In this document: piece after piece, positions 19,002 to 32,096 of the stretch
Numbering within the stretch: position 1 is the stretch's first letter
How the letters are laid out: every line of letters starts with the position of its first letter
DNA from: Aradus depressus
Taxonomy: Eukaryota > Arthropoda > Insecta > Hemiptera > Aradidae
Reading direction: 5' to 3'
Length of the DNA: 64,000 nt
NCBI GenBank assembly: GCA_963662175.1
Contig: OY759227.1
Span: forward strand, 8,402,501 to 8,466,500
Translations under genes and position numbers: made by a program
The notes under the pieces: generated by a model
Database searches by the model: none
Seen by the model: only the letters and a program-made list of their open reading frames with translations
Told to the model about the DNA's origin: nothing

Positions 19002-20034
19002 CGGATTGTCACGAAATTTCACATGCAGTGTTCCTGAAGGCCAAATAGAAAAACAAGGTGTGTGGCGTCCCAAAGTTTTGAACGGGAGGGGGGGTGGTGG
19101 GGGGCTCAAGTATAAATATAGAGCTAACTCTTCAACGGTTGATCGCATTGTCACGAAATTTCATACGCAGTGTTCCTGAAGGCCAAGTAGAAAAACAAGG
19201 TGTGTGGCGTCCCAAAGTTTTGAACGGGAGGGGGGGTTGTGCGGGGGCTTAAGTATAAATATAGTGCTAACTCTTTAACGATTGGTCGGCTTGTCACGAA
19301 ATTTCACATGTAGTATTTTTAAAAGCCAAATAGAAATATAAGGTGTGTTGCGACCCAAAGTTTTGAACAGAAGGGGAGGTTGAGGGGGGCTCAAGTATAT
19401 ATATGGAGCTAACTCTTCAACGGTTGATCGTATTGTCACGAAATTTCACATGCAGTATTCCTGAAGGCCAAATAGAAAAATAAAGTGTGTGGTGTCCTAA
19501 TGTTTTTGAACGAGAGGGGGGCTTGTGGAGGGGCTTAAGTTAAAATATAGTGCTAACTCTTTAACGATTGGGCGGCTTGTCAGGAAATTTCACATGTAGT
19601 ATTTTTAAAAGCCAAATAGAAATATAAAGGTGTGTTGCGACCCAAAGTTTTGAACAGGAAGGGAGGTTGTGGAGGGGTGGGGGATAAGTATAAATATAGT
19701 GCTAACTCTTTAACGATTGTTCGGATTGTCACGAAATTTAACATGTAGTATTCCTGAAAGCCAAATAGAAAAAAAAGGTGTATGGCGTCCCAAAGTTTTG
19801 AACGGCAGGGGGGGTTGTGATGGGACCTAAGTATAAATAGAGAGCAAACTCTTCAACGGTTGATCGTATTGTCACGACATTTCACATGCAGTATTCCTGA
19901 AGGCCAAATAGAAAAATAAGGTGCGTGGCGTCCCAAAGTCTTGAACGGGAGGGGAGGTGGAGGGGGGCGCAAGAATAAATATAGAGCTAACTGTTCAACG
20001 GTTGATTGTATTGTCACGGCATTTCACATGCAGT
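19002..20034 (+). repeat. Palindrome right arm
   Basis: This is the forward partner of 17340-18372. Similarity ends near 20035, where this arm continues with cctcaaggcc while the left arm continues with a cctgaaggcc-type monomer. The start near 19002 lies inside a monomer at the cacgaaatttc step. Confidence 0.8.
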
Positions 20035-21394
20035 ATTCCTCAAGGCCAAATAGAAAAATTAGGTGTGCGGCGTCCCAAAGTTTTGAACGGGAGGGGGGGT
20101 GGTGGGGGGTTCAAGTATAAATATAGAGCTAACTGTTCAACGGTTGATCGTATTGTCACGAAATTTCATATGCAGTGTTCCTGAAGGCCAAAAAGAAAAA
20201 TAAGGTGTGTGGCGTCCCAAAGTTTTGAACGGGAGGGGGGGTTGTGCGGGGGCTTAAGTATAAATATAGTGCTAACTCTTTAACGATTGGTCAAATTGTC
20301 ACGAAATTTAACATGTAGTATTCCTGAAGGCCAAATAGAAAAATAAAGTGTGTGGTGTCCTAATGTTTTTAACGGGAGGGGGGGTTTTAGGGGGGCCTAA
20401 GTTTAATATAGTGCTAACTCTTTAACGATTGTTCGGATTGTCACGAAATTTAACATGTAGTATTCCTGAAGGCCAAATAGAAAAATAAGGTGTGTTGCGA
20501 CCCAAAGTTTTGAACAGAAGGGGAGGTTGAGGGGGGCTCAAGTATATATATGGAGCTAACTCTTCAACGGTTGATCGTATAGTCACGAAATTTCACATGC
20601 AGTATTCCTGAAGGCCAAATAGAAAAATAAAGTGTGTGGTGTCCTAATGTTTTTAACGGGAGGGGGGTTTTAGGGGGGCCTAAGTTTAATATAGTGCTAA
20701 CTCTTTAACGATTGTTCGGATTGTCACGAAATTTAACATGTAGTATTCCTGAAGGCCAAATAGAAAAATAAGGTGTCTGGTGTCCCAAAGTTTTTGAACG
20801 GGAGGGAGGGTTGTGGGGGGGCCTAAGTATAAATATAAGTATAAATAGTTGAGGGGGGCTCAAGTATATATATGGAGCTAACTCTTCAACGGTTGATCGT
20901 ATTGTCACGAAATTTCACATGCAGTGTTCCTGAAGGCCAAATAGAAAAACAAGGTGTGTGGCGTCCCAAAGTTTTGAACGGGAGGGGGGGTGGTGGGGGG
21001 CTCAAGTATATATATGGAGCTAACTCTTCAACGGTTGATCGTATTGTCACGAAATTTCACATGCAGTATTCCTGAAGGCCAAATAGAAAAACAAGGTGTG
21101 TGGCGTCCCAAAGTTTTGAACGGGAGGGGGGGTTGTGCGGGGGCTTAAGTATAAATATAGTGCTAACTCTTTAACGATTGGTCGAATTGTCATGAAATTT
21201 CACATGTAGTATTTTTAAAAGCCAAATAGAAATATAAAGGTGTGTTGCGACCCAAAGTTTTGAACAGGAAGGGAGGTTGTGGAGGGGTGGGGGATAAGTA
21301 TAAATATAGTGCTAACTCTTTAACGATTGTTCGGATTGTCACGAAATTTAACATGTAGTATTCCTGAAAGCCAAATAGAAAAAAAAGGTGTATG

Positions 21395-23040
21395 GCGTCC
21401 CAAAGTTTTGAACGGCAGGGGGGGTTGTGATGGGGCCTAAGTATAAATAGAGAGCAAACTCTTCAACGGTTGATCGTATTGTCACGACATTTCACATGCA
21501 GTATTCCTGAAGGCCAAATAGAAAAATAAGGTGCGTGGCGTCCCAAAGTCTTGAACGGGAGGGGAGGTGGAGGGGGGCGCAAGAATAAATATAGAGCTAA
21601 CTGTTCAACGGTTGATTGTATTGTCACGAAATTTCACATGCAGTATTCCTGAAGGCCAAATAGAAAAAATAAAGTGTGTGGTGTCCTAATGTTTTGAACG
21701 GGAGGGGGGGTTTTAGGGGGGCCTAAGTTTAATATAGTGCTAACTCTTTAACGATTGTTCGGATTGTCACGAAATTTAACATGTAGTATTCCTGAAGGCC
21801 AAATAGAAAAATAAGGTGTGTAGTGTCCCAAAGTTTTGAACGAGAGGGGGGGTTGTGGAGGGGCTTAAGTATAAATATAGTGCTAACTCTTTAACGATTG
21901 GTCGGCTTGTCACGAAATTTCACATGTAGTATTTTTAAAAGCCAAATAGAAATATAAGGTGTGTTGCGACCCAAAGTTTTGAACAGAAGGGGAGGTTGTG
22001 GAGGGGTGGGGGATTAGTATAAATATAGTGCTAACTCTTTAACGATTGGTCGAATTGTCATGAAATTTCACATGTAGTATTTTTAAAATCCAAATAGGAA
22101 AAAAACGTGTATAGCGTCCCAATATTTTGAACGGGAGGGGGGTTGTGGTGGGGCCTAAGTATAAATATAGAGCAAACTCTTCAACGGTTGATCGTTTGTC
22201 ACGACATTTCACATGCAGTATTCCTCAAGGCCAAATAGAAAAATTAGGTGTGCGGCGTCCCAAAGTTTTGAACGGGAGGGGGGGTGGTGGGGGGTTCAAG
22301 TATAAATATAGAGCTAACTGTTCAACGGTTGATCGTATTGTCACGAAATTTCATATGCAGTGTTCCTGAAGGCCAAAAAAAAAAATAAGGTGTGTGGCGT
22401 CCCAAAGTTTTGAACGGGAGGGGGGGTTGTGCGGGGGCTTAAGTATAAATATAGTGCTAACTCTTTAACGATTGGTGAAATTGTCACGAAATTTAACATG
22501 TAGTATTCCTGAAGGCCAAATAGAAAAATAAAGTGTGTGGTGTCCTAATGTTTTGAACGGGAGGGGGGGTTTTAGGGGGGCCTAAGTTTAATATAGTGCT
22601 AACTCTTTAACGATTGTTCGGATTGTCACGAAATTTAACATGTAGTATTCCTGAAGGCCGAATAGAAAAATAAGGTGTGTAGTGTCCCAAAGTTTTGAAC
22701 GAGAGGGGGGGTTGTGGAGGGGCTTAAGTATAAATATAGTGCTAACTCTTTAACGATTGGTCGGCTTGTCACGAAATTTCACATGTAGTATTTTTAAAAG
22801 CCAAATAGAAATATAAGGCGTGTTGCGACCCAAAGTTTTGAACAGAAGGGGAGGTTGAGGGGGGCTCAAGTATATATATGGAGCTAACTCTTGTACGGTT
22901 GATCGTATTGTCATGAAATTTCACATGCAGTATTCCTGAAGGCCAAATAGAAAAATAAAGTGTGTGGTGTCCTAATGTTTTTAACGGGAGGGGGGGTTTT
23001 AGGGGGGCCTAAGTTTAATATAGTGCTAACTCTTTAACGA
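21395..23040 (+). repeat. Segmental duplication, copy 1 (offset 5729 bp)
   Basis: About 1.65 kb matches 27124-28769 in monomer order and in private variants such as gatcgtttgtcacg (one deletion) and ggagctaactcttgtacgg with gtcatgaaat. Homology breaks at both ends inside monomers. Confidence 0.7.
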
Positions 23041-23101
23041 TTGGTCGAATTGTCATGAAATTTCACATGTAGTTTTTTTAAAATCCAAATAGGAAAAAAA
23101 C

Positions 23102-24964
23102 GTGTATAGCGTCCCAATGTTTTGAACGGGAGGGGGGTTGTGGTGGGGCCTAAGTATAAATATAGAGCAAACTCTTCAACGGTTGATCGTATTGTCACGA
23201 CATTTCACATGCAGTATTCCTCAAGGCCAAATAGAAAAATAAGGTGTGCGGCGTCCCAAAGTTTTGAACGGGAGGGGGGGTGGTGGGGGGTTCAAGTATA
23301 AATATAGAGCTAACTGTTCAACGGTTGATCGTATTGTCACGAAATTTCATATGCAGTGTTCCTGAAGGCCAAATAGAAAAATAAGGTGTGTGGCGTCCCA
23401 AAGTTTTGAACGGGAGGGGGGGTTGTGCGGGGGCTTAAGTATAAATATAGTGCTAACTCTTTAACGATTGGTCAAATTGTCACGAAATTTAACATGTAGT
23501 ATTCCTGAAGGCCAAATAGAAAAATAAAGTGTGTGGTGTCCTAATGTTTTGAACGGGAGGGGGGGTTTTAGGGGGGCCTAAGTTTAATATAGTGCTAACT
23601 CTTTAACGATTGGTCGGCTTGTCACGAAATTTCACATGTAGTATTTTTAAAAGCCAAATAGAAATATAAGGTGTGTTGCGACCCAAAGTTTTGAACAGAA
23701 GGGGAGGTTGAGGGGGGCTCAAGTATATATATGGAGCTAACTCTTCAACGGTTGATCGTATTGTCACGAAATTTCACATGCAGTATTCCTGAAGGCCAAA
23801 TAGAAAAATAAAGTGTGTGGTGTCCTAATGTTTTTAACGGGAGGGGGGGTTTTAGGGGGGCCTAAGTTTAATATAGTGCTAACTCTTTAACGATTGTTCG
23901 GATTGTCACGAAATTTAACATGTAGTATTCCTGAAGGCCAAATAGAAAAACAAGGTGTGTGGTGTCCCAAAGTTTTTGAACGAGAGGGGGGCTTGTGGAG
24001 GGGCTTAAGTATAAATATAGTGCTAACTCTTTAACGATTGGGCGGCTTGTCAGGAAATTTCACATGTAGTATTTTTAAAAGCCAAATAGAAATATAAGGT
24101 GTGTTGCGACCCAAAGTTTTGAACAGGAAGGGAGGTTGTGGAGGGGTGGGGGATAAGTAGAAATATAGTGCTAACTCTTTAACGATTGTTCGGATTGTCA
24201 CGAAATTTAACATGTAGTATTCCTGAAGGCCAAAAAGAAAAATAAGGTGTGTGGCGTCCCAAAGTTTTGAACGGCAGGGGGGGTTGTGATGGGGCCTAAG
24301 TATAAATAGAGAGCAAACTCTTCAACGGTTGATCGTATTGTCACGACATTTCACATGCAGTATTCCTGAAGGCCAAATAGAAAAATAAGGTGCGTGGCGT
24401 CCCAAAGTCTTGAACGGGAGGGGAGGTGGAGGGGGGCGCAAGAATAAATATAGAGCTAACTGTTCAACGGTTGATTGTATTGTCACGAAATTTCACATGC
24501 AGTATTCCTGAAGGCCAAATAGAAAAAATAAAGTGTGTGGTGTCCTAATGTTTTGAACGGGAGGGGGGGTTTTAGGGGGGCCTAAGTTTAATATAGTGCT
24601 AACTCTTTAACGATTGTTCGGATTGTCACGAAATTTAACATGTAGTATTCCTGAAGGCCAAATAGAAAAATAAGGTGTGTAGTGTCCCAAAGTTTTGAAC
24701 GAGAGGGGGGGTTGTGGAGGGGCTTAAGTATAAATATAGTGCTAACTCTTTAACGATTGGTCGGCTTGTCACGAAATTTCACATGTAGTATTTTTAAAAG
24801 CCAAATAGAAATATAAGGTGTGTTGCGACCCAAAGTTTTGAACAGAAGGGGAGGTTGTGGAGGGGTGGGGGATTAGTATAAATATAGTGCTAACTCTTTA
24901 ACGATTGGTCGAATTGTCATGAAATTTCACATGTAGTATTTTTAAAATCCAAATAGGAAAAAAA
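23102..24964 (+). repeat. 1.86-kb higher-order unit, copy 1
   Basis: The unit begins at the rare gtgtatagcgtcc variant and repeats at 24965 with a period of about 1864 bp. Markers inside (gaacagaaggggaggttgagg, gatggggcc) recur with the same spacing. It holds about 13 monomers. Confidence 0.7.
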
Positions 24965-26828
24965 CGTGTATAGCGTCCGAATGTTTTGAACGGGAGGGGG
25001 GTTGTGGTGGGGCCTAAGTATAAATATAGAGCAAACTCTTCAACGGTTGATCGTTTGTCACGACATTTCACATGCAGTATTCCTCAAGGCCAAATAGAAA
25101 AATTAGGTGTGCGGCGTCCCAAAGTTTTGAACGGGAGGGGGGGGTGGTGGGGGGTTCAAGTATAAATATAGAGCTAACTGTTCAACGGTTGATCGTATTG
25201 TCACGAAATTTCATATGAAGTGTTCCTGAAGGCCAAAAAGAAAAATAAGGTGTGTGGCGTCCCAAAGTTTTGAACGGGAGGGGGGGTTGTGCGGGGGCTT
25301 AAGTATAAATATAGTGCTAACTCTTTAACGATTGGTCAAATTGTCACGAAATTTAACATGTAGTATTCCTGAAGGCCAAATAGAAAAATAAAGTGTGTGG
25401 TGTCCTAATGTTTTGAACGGGAGGGGGGGTTTTAGGGGGGCCTAAGTTTAATATAGTGCTAACTCTTTAACGATTGTTCGGATTGTCACGAAATTTAACA
25501 TGTAGTATTTTTATAAGCCAAATAGAAATATAAGGTGTGTTGCGACCCAAAGTTTTGAACAGAAGGGGAGGTTGAGGGGGGCTCAAGTATATATATGGAG
25601 CTAACTCTTCAACGGTTGATCGTATTGTCACGAAATTTCACATGCAGTATTCCTGAAGGCCAAATAGAAAAATAAAGTGTGTGGTGTCCTAATGTTTTTA
25701 ACGGGAGGGGGGGTTTTAGGGGGGCCTAAGTTTAATATAGTGCTAACTCTTTAACGATTGTTCGGATTGTCACGAAATTTAACATGTAGTATTCCTGAAG
25801 GCCAAATAGAAAAACAAGGTGTGTGGTGTCCCAAAGTTTTTGAACGAGAGGGGGGCTTGTGGAGGGGCTTAAGTATAAATATAGTGCTAACTCTTTAACG
25901 ATTGGGCGGCTTGTCAGGAAATTTCACATGTAGCATTTTTAAAAGCCAAATAGAAATATAAAGGTGTGTTGCGACCCAAAGTTTTGAACAGGAAGGGAGG
26001 TTGTGGAGGGGTGGGGGATAAGTAGAAATATAGTGCTAACTCTTTAACGATTGTTCGGATTGTCACGAAATTTAACATGTAGTATTCCTGAAGGCCAAAA
26101 AGAAAAATAAGGTGTGTGGCGTCCCAAAGTTTTGAACGGCAGGGGGGGTTGTGATGGGGCCTAAGTATAAATACAGAGCAAACTCTTCAACGGTTGATCG
26201 TATTGTCACGACATTTCACATGCAGTATTCCTGAAGGCCAAATAGAAAAATAAGGTGCGTGGCGTCCCAAAGTCTTGAACGGGAGGGGAGGTGGAGGGGG
26301 GCGCAAGAATAAATATAGAGCTAACTGTTCAACGGTTGATTGTATTGTCACGAAATTTCACATGCAGTATTCCTGAAGGCCAAATAGAAAAAATAAAGTG
26401 TGTGGTGTCCTAATGTTTTGAACGGGAGGGGGGGTTTTAGGGGGGCCTAAGTTTAATATAGTGCTAACTCTTTAACGATTGTTCGGATTGTCACGAAATT
26501 TAACATGTAGTATTCCTGAAGGCCAAATAGAAAAATAAGGTGTGTAGTGTCCCAAAGTTTTGAACGAGAGGGGGGGTTGTGGAAGGGCTTAAGTATAAAT
26601 ATAGTGCTAACTCTTTAACGATTGGTCGGCTTGTCACGAAATTTCACATGTAGTATTTTTAAAAGCCAAATAGAAATATAAGGTGTGTTGCGACCCAAAG
26701 TTTTGAACAGAAGGGGAGGTTGTGGAGGGGTGGGGGATTAGTATAAATATAGTGCTAACTCTTTAACGATTGGTCGAATTGTCATGAAATTTCACATGTA
26801 GTATTTTTAAAATCCAAATAGGAAAAAA
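24965..26828 (+). repeat. 1.86-kb higher-order unit, copy 2
   Basis: This is the tandem partner of 23102-24964, with small differences (gtccgaatg near 24977, gatcgtttgtc near 25050). At 26829 the next gtgtatagcg marker follows, but two monomers are then skipped, ending the regular period. Confidence 0.7.
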
Positions 26829-27123
26829 ACGTGTATAGCGTCCCAATGTTTTGAACGGGAGGGGGGGTTGTGCGGGGGCTTAAGTATAAATATAGTGCTA
26901 ACTCTTTAACGATTGGTCAAATTGTCACGAAATTTAACATGTAGTATTCCTGAAGGCCAAATAGAAAAATAAAGTGTGTGGTGTCCTAATGTTTTGAACG
27001 GGAGGGGGGGGTTTTAGGGGGGCCTAAGTTTAATATAGTGCTAACTCTTTAACGATTGTTCGGATTGTCACGAAATTTAACATGTAGTATTCCTGAAGGC
27101 CAAAAAGAAAAATAAGGTGTGTG

Positions 27124-28769
27124 GCGTCCCAAAGTTTTGAACGGCAGGGGGGGTTGTGATGGGGCCTAAGTATAAATAGAGAGCAAACTCTTCAACGGTT
27201 GATCGTATTGTCACGACATTTCACATGCAGTATTCCTGAAGGCCAAATAGAAAAATAAGGTGCGTGGCGTCCCAAAGTCTTGAACGGGAGGGGAGGTGGA
27301 GGGGGGCGCAAGAATAAATATAGAGCTAACTGTTCAACGGTTGATTGTATTGTCACGAAATTTCACATGCAGTATTCCTGACGGCCAAATAGAAAAAATA
27401 AAGTGTGTGGTGTCCTAATGTTTTGAACGGGAGGGGGGGTTTTAGGGGGGCCTAAGTTTAATATAGTGCTAACTCTTTAACGATTGTTCGGATTGTCACG
27501 AAATTTAACATGTAGTATTCCTGAAGGCCAAATAGAAAAATAAGGTGTGTAGTGTCCCAAAGTTTTGAACGAGAGGGGGGGTTGTGGAGGGGCTTAAGTA
27601 TAAATATAGTGCTAACTCTTTAACGATTGGTCGGCTTGTCACGAAATTTCACATGTAGTATTTTTAAAAGCCAAATAGAAATATAAGGTGTGTTGCGACC
27701 CAAAGTTTTGAACAGAAGGGGAGGTTGTGGAGGGGTGGGGGATTAGTATAAATATAGTGCTAACTCTTTAACGATTGGTCGAATTGTCATGAAATTTCAC
27801 ATGTAGTATTTTTAAAATCCAAATAGGAAAAAAACGTGTATAGCGTCCCAATGTTTTGAACGGGAGGGGGGTTGTGGTGGGGCCTAAGTATAAATATAGA
27901 GCAAACTCTTCAACGGTTGATCGTTTGTCACGACATTTCACATGCAGTATTCCTCAAGGCCAAATAGAAAAATTAGGTGTGCGGCGTCCCAAAGTTTTGA
28001 ACGGGAGGGGGGGTGGTGGGGGGTTCAAGTATAAATATAGAGCTAACTGTTCAACGGTTGATCGTATTGTCACGAAATTTCATATGCAGTGTTCCTGAAG
28101 GCCAAAAAGAAAAATAAGGTGTGTGGCGTCCCAAAGTTTTGAACGGGAGGGGGGGTTGTGCGGGGGCTTAAGTATAAATATAGTGCTAACTCTTTAACGA
28201 TTGGTCAAATTGTCACGAAATTTAACATGTAGTATTCCTGAAGGCCAAATAGAAAAATAAAGTGTGTGGTGTCCTAATGTTTTGAACGGGAGGGGGGGTT
28301 TTAGGGGGGCCTAAGTTTAATATAGTGCTAACTCTTTAACGATTGTTCGGATTGTCACGAAATTTAACATGTAGTATTCCTGAAGGCCGAATAGAAAAAT
28401 AAGGTGTGTAGTGTCCCAAAGTTTTGAACGAGAGGGGGGGTTGTGGAGGGGCTTAAGTATAAATATAGTGCTAACTCTTTAACGATTGGTCGGCTTGTCA
28501 CGAAATTTCACATGTAGTATTTTTAAAAGCCAAATAGAAATATAAGGTGTGTTGCGACCCAAAGTTTTGAACAGAAGGGGAGGTTGAGGGGGGCTCAAGT
28601 ATATATATGGAGCTAACTCTTGTACGGTTGATCGTATTGTCATGAAATTTCACATGCAGTATTCCTGAAGGCCAAATAGAAAAATAAAGTGTGTGGTGTC
28701 CTAATGTTTTTAACGGGAGGGGGGGTTTTAGGGGGGCCTAAGTTTAATATAGTGCTAACTCTTTAACGA
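27124..28769 (+). repeat. Segmental duplication, copy 2 (offset 5729 bp)
   Basis: This is the partner of 21395-23040. It shares the private variants listed there and adds a few of its own, for example ctgacggccaaat near 27380. Confidence 0.7.
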
Positions 28770-28779
28770 TTGTTCGGAT

Positions 28780-31250
28780 TGTCACGAAATTTAACATGTA
28801 GTATTCCTGAAGGCCAAATAGAAAAACAAGGTGTGTGGTGTCCCAAAGTTTTTGAACGAGAGGGGGGCTTGTGGAGGGGCTTAAGTATAAATATAGTGCT
28901 AACTCTTTAACGATTGGGCGGCTTGTCAGGAAATTTCACATGTAGTATTTTTAAAAGCCAAATAGAAATATAAAGGTGTGTTGCGACCCAAAGTTTTGAA
29001 CAGGAAGGGAGGTTGTGGAGGGTGGGGGATAAGTATAAATATAGTGCTAACTCTTTAACGATTGTTCGGATTGTCACGAAATTTCACATGCAGTATTCCT
29101 GAAGGCCAAATAGAAAAATAAAGTGTGTGGTGTCCTAATGTTTTTAACGGGAGGGGGGGTTTTAGGGGGGCCTAAGTTTAATATAGTGCTAACTCTTTAA
29201 CGATTGTTCGGATTGTCACGAAATTTAACATGTAGTATTCCTGAAGGCCAAATAGAAAAACAAGGTGTGTGGTGTCCCAAAGTTTTTGAACGAGAGGGGG
29301 GCTTGTGGAGGGGCTTAAGTATAAATATAGTGCTAACTCTTTAACGATTGGGCGGCTTGTCAGGAAATTTCACATGTAGTATTTTTAAAAGCCAAATAGA
29401 AATATAAAGGTGTGTTGCGACCCAAAGTTTTGAACAGGAAGGGAGGTTGTGGAGGGGTGGGGGATAAGTAGAAATATAGTGCTAACTCTTTAACGATTGT
29501 TCGGATTGTCACGAAATTTAACATGTAGTATTCCTGAAAGCCAAATAGAAAAAAAAGGTGTATGGCGTCCCAAAGTTTTGAACGGCAGGGGGGGTTGTGA
29601 TGGGGCCTAAGTATAAATAGAGAGCAAACTCTTCAACGGTTGATCGTATTGTCACGACATTTCACATGCAGTATTCCTGAAGGCCAAATAGAAAAATAAG
29701 GTGCGTGGCGTCCCAAAGTCTTGAACGGGAGGGGAGGTGGAGGGGGGCGCAAGAATAAATATAGAGCTAACTGTTCAACGGTTGATTGTATTGTCACGAA
29801 ATTTCACATGCAGTATTCCTGAAGGCCAAATAGAAAAATAAAGTGTGTGGTGTCCTAATGTTTTGAACGGGAGGGGGGGTTTTAGGGGGGCCTAAGTTTA
29901 ATATAGTGCTAACTCTTTAACGATTGTTCGGATTGTCACGAAATTTAACATGTAGTATTCCTGAAGGCCAAATAGAAAAATAAGGTGTGTAGTGTCCCAA
30001 AGTTTTGAACGAGAGGGGGGGTTGTGGAGGGGCTTAAGTATAAATATAGTGCTAACTCTTTAACGATTGGTCGGCTTGTCACGAAATTTCACATGTAGTA
30101 TTTTTAAAAGCCAAATAGAAATATAAGGTGTGTTGCGACCCAAAGTTTTGAACAGAAGGGGAGGTTGTGGAGGGGTGGGGGATTAGTATAAATATAGTGC
30201 TAACTCTTTAACGATTGGTCGAATTGTCATGAAATTTCACATGTAGTATTTTTAAAATCCAAATAGGAAAAAAACGTGTATAGCGTCCCAATGTTTTGAA
30301 CGGGAGGGGGGTTGTGGTGGGGCCTAAGTATAAATATAGAGCAAACTCTTCAACGGTTGATCGTATTGTCACGACATTTCACATGCAGTATTCCTCAAGG
30401 CCAAATAGAAAAATTAGGTGTGCGGCGTCCCAAAGTTTTGAACAGGAGGGGGGGTGGTGGGGGGTTCAAGTATAAATATAGAGCTAACTGTTCAACGGTT
30501 GATCGTATTGTCACGAAATTTCATATGCAGTGTTCCTGAAGGCCAAAAAGAAAAATAAGGTGTGTGGCGTCCCAAAGTTTTGAACGGGAGGGGGGGTTGT
30601 GCGGGGGCTTAAGTATAAATATAGTGCTAACTCTTTAACGATTGGTCAAATTGTCACGAAATTTAACATGTAGTATTCCTGAAGGCCAAATAGAAAAATA
30701 AAGTGTGTGGTGTCCTAATGTTTTGAACGGGAGGGGGGGTTTTAGGGGGGCCTAAGTTTAATATAGTGCTAACTCTTTAACGATTGTTCGGATTGTCACG
30801 AAATTTAACATGTAGTATTCCTGAAGGCCGAATAGAAAAATAAGGTGTGTAGTGTCCCAAAGTTTTGAACGAGAGGGGGGGTTGTGGAGGGGCTTAAGTA
30901 TAAATATAGTGCTAACTCTTAAACGATTGGTCGGCTTGTCACGAAATTTCACATGTAGTATTTTTAAAAGCCAAATAGAAATATAAGGTGTGTTGCGACC
31001 CAAAGTTTTGAACAGAAGGGGAGGTTGAGGGGGGCTCAAGTATATATATGGAGCTAACTCTTCAACGGTTGATCGTATTGTCACGAAATTTCACATGCAG
31101 TATTCCTGAAGGCCAAATAGAAAAATAAAGTGTGTGGTGTCCTAATGTTTTTAACGGGAGGGGGGGTTTTAGGGGGGCCTAAGTTTAATATAGTGCTAAC
31201 TCTTTAACGATTGTTCGGATTGTCACGAAATTTAACATGTAGTATTCCTG
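28780..31250 (+). repeat. Segmental duplication, copy 1 (offset about 3166 bp)
   Basis: About 2.5 kb of monomers are colinear with 31945-34415. Both share the shortened ggagggtgggggat variant. The offset changes from 3166 to 3165 after a single-base loss near 32886. The start coordinate is approximate. Confidence 0.65.
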
Positions 31251-31370
31251 AAGGCCAAATAGAAAAACAAGGTGTGTGGTGTCCCAAAGTTTTTGAACGA
31301 GAGGGGGGCTTGTGGAGGGGCTTAAGTATAAATATAGTGCTAACTCTTTAACGATTGGGCGGCTTGTCAG

Positions 31371-32096
31371 GCAATTTCACATGTAGTATTTTTAAAAGCC
31401 AAATAGAAATATAAAGGTGTGTTGCGACCCAAAGTTTTGAACAGGAAGGGAGGTTGTGGAGGGTGGGGGATAAGTATAAATATAGTGCTAACTCTTTAAC
31501 GATTGTTCGGATTGTCACGAAATTTCACATGTAGTATTTTTAAAAGCCAAATAGAAATATAAGGTGTGTGGTGTCCCAAAGTTTTTGAACGAGGGGGGGG
31601 GGGGGCTTGTGGAGGGGCTTAAGTATAAATATAGTGCTAACTCTTTAACGATTGGTCGGCTTGTCACGAAATTTCACATGTAGTATTTTTAAAAGCCAAA
31701 TAGAAATATAAGGTGTGTTGCGACCCAAAGTTTTGAACAGAAGGGGAGGTTGAGGGGGGCTCAAGTATATATATGGAGCTAACTCTTCAACGGTTGATCG
31801 TATTGTCACGAAATTTCACATGCAGTATTCCTGAAGGCCAAATAGAAAAATAAAGTGTGTGGTGTCCTAATGTTTTTAACGGGAGGGGGGGTTTTAGGGG
31901 GGCCTAAGTTTAATATAGTGCTAACTCTTTAACGATTGTTCGGATTGTCACGAAATTTAACATGTAGTATTCCTGAAGGCCAAATAGAAAAACAAGGTGT
32001 GTGGTGTCCCAAAGTTTTTGAACGAGAGGGGGGCTTGTGGAGGGGCTTAAGTATAAATATAGTGCTAACTCTTTAACGATTGGGCGGCTTGTCAGG
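31371..32096 (+). repeat. 725-bp tandem duplication with private variant
   Basis: The rare gtcaggcaatttc variant occurs at 31371 and again at 32096, followed by the same monomer order. The first copy also holds an expanded G-run near 31591-31603. Five monomers separate the markers. Confidence 0.6.
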
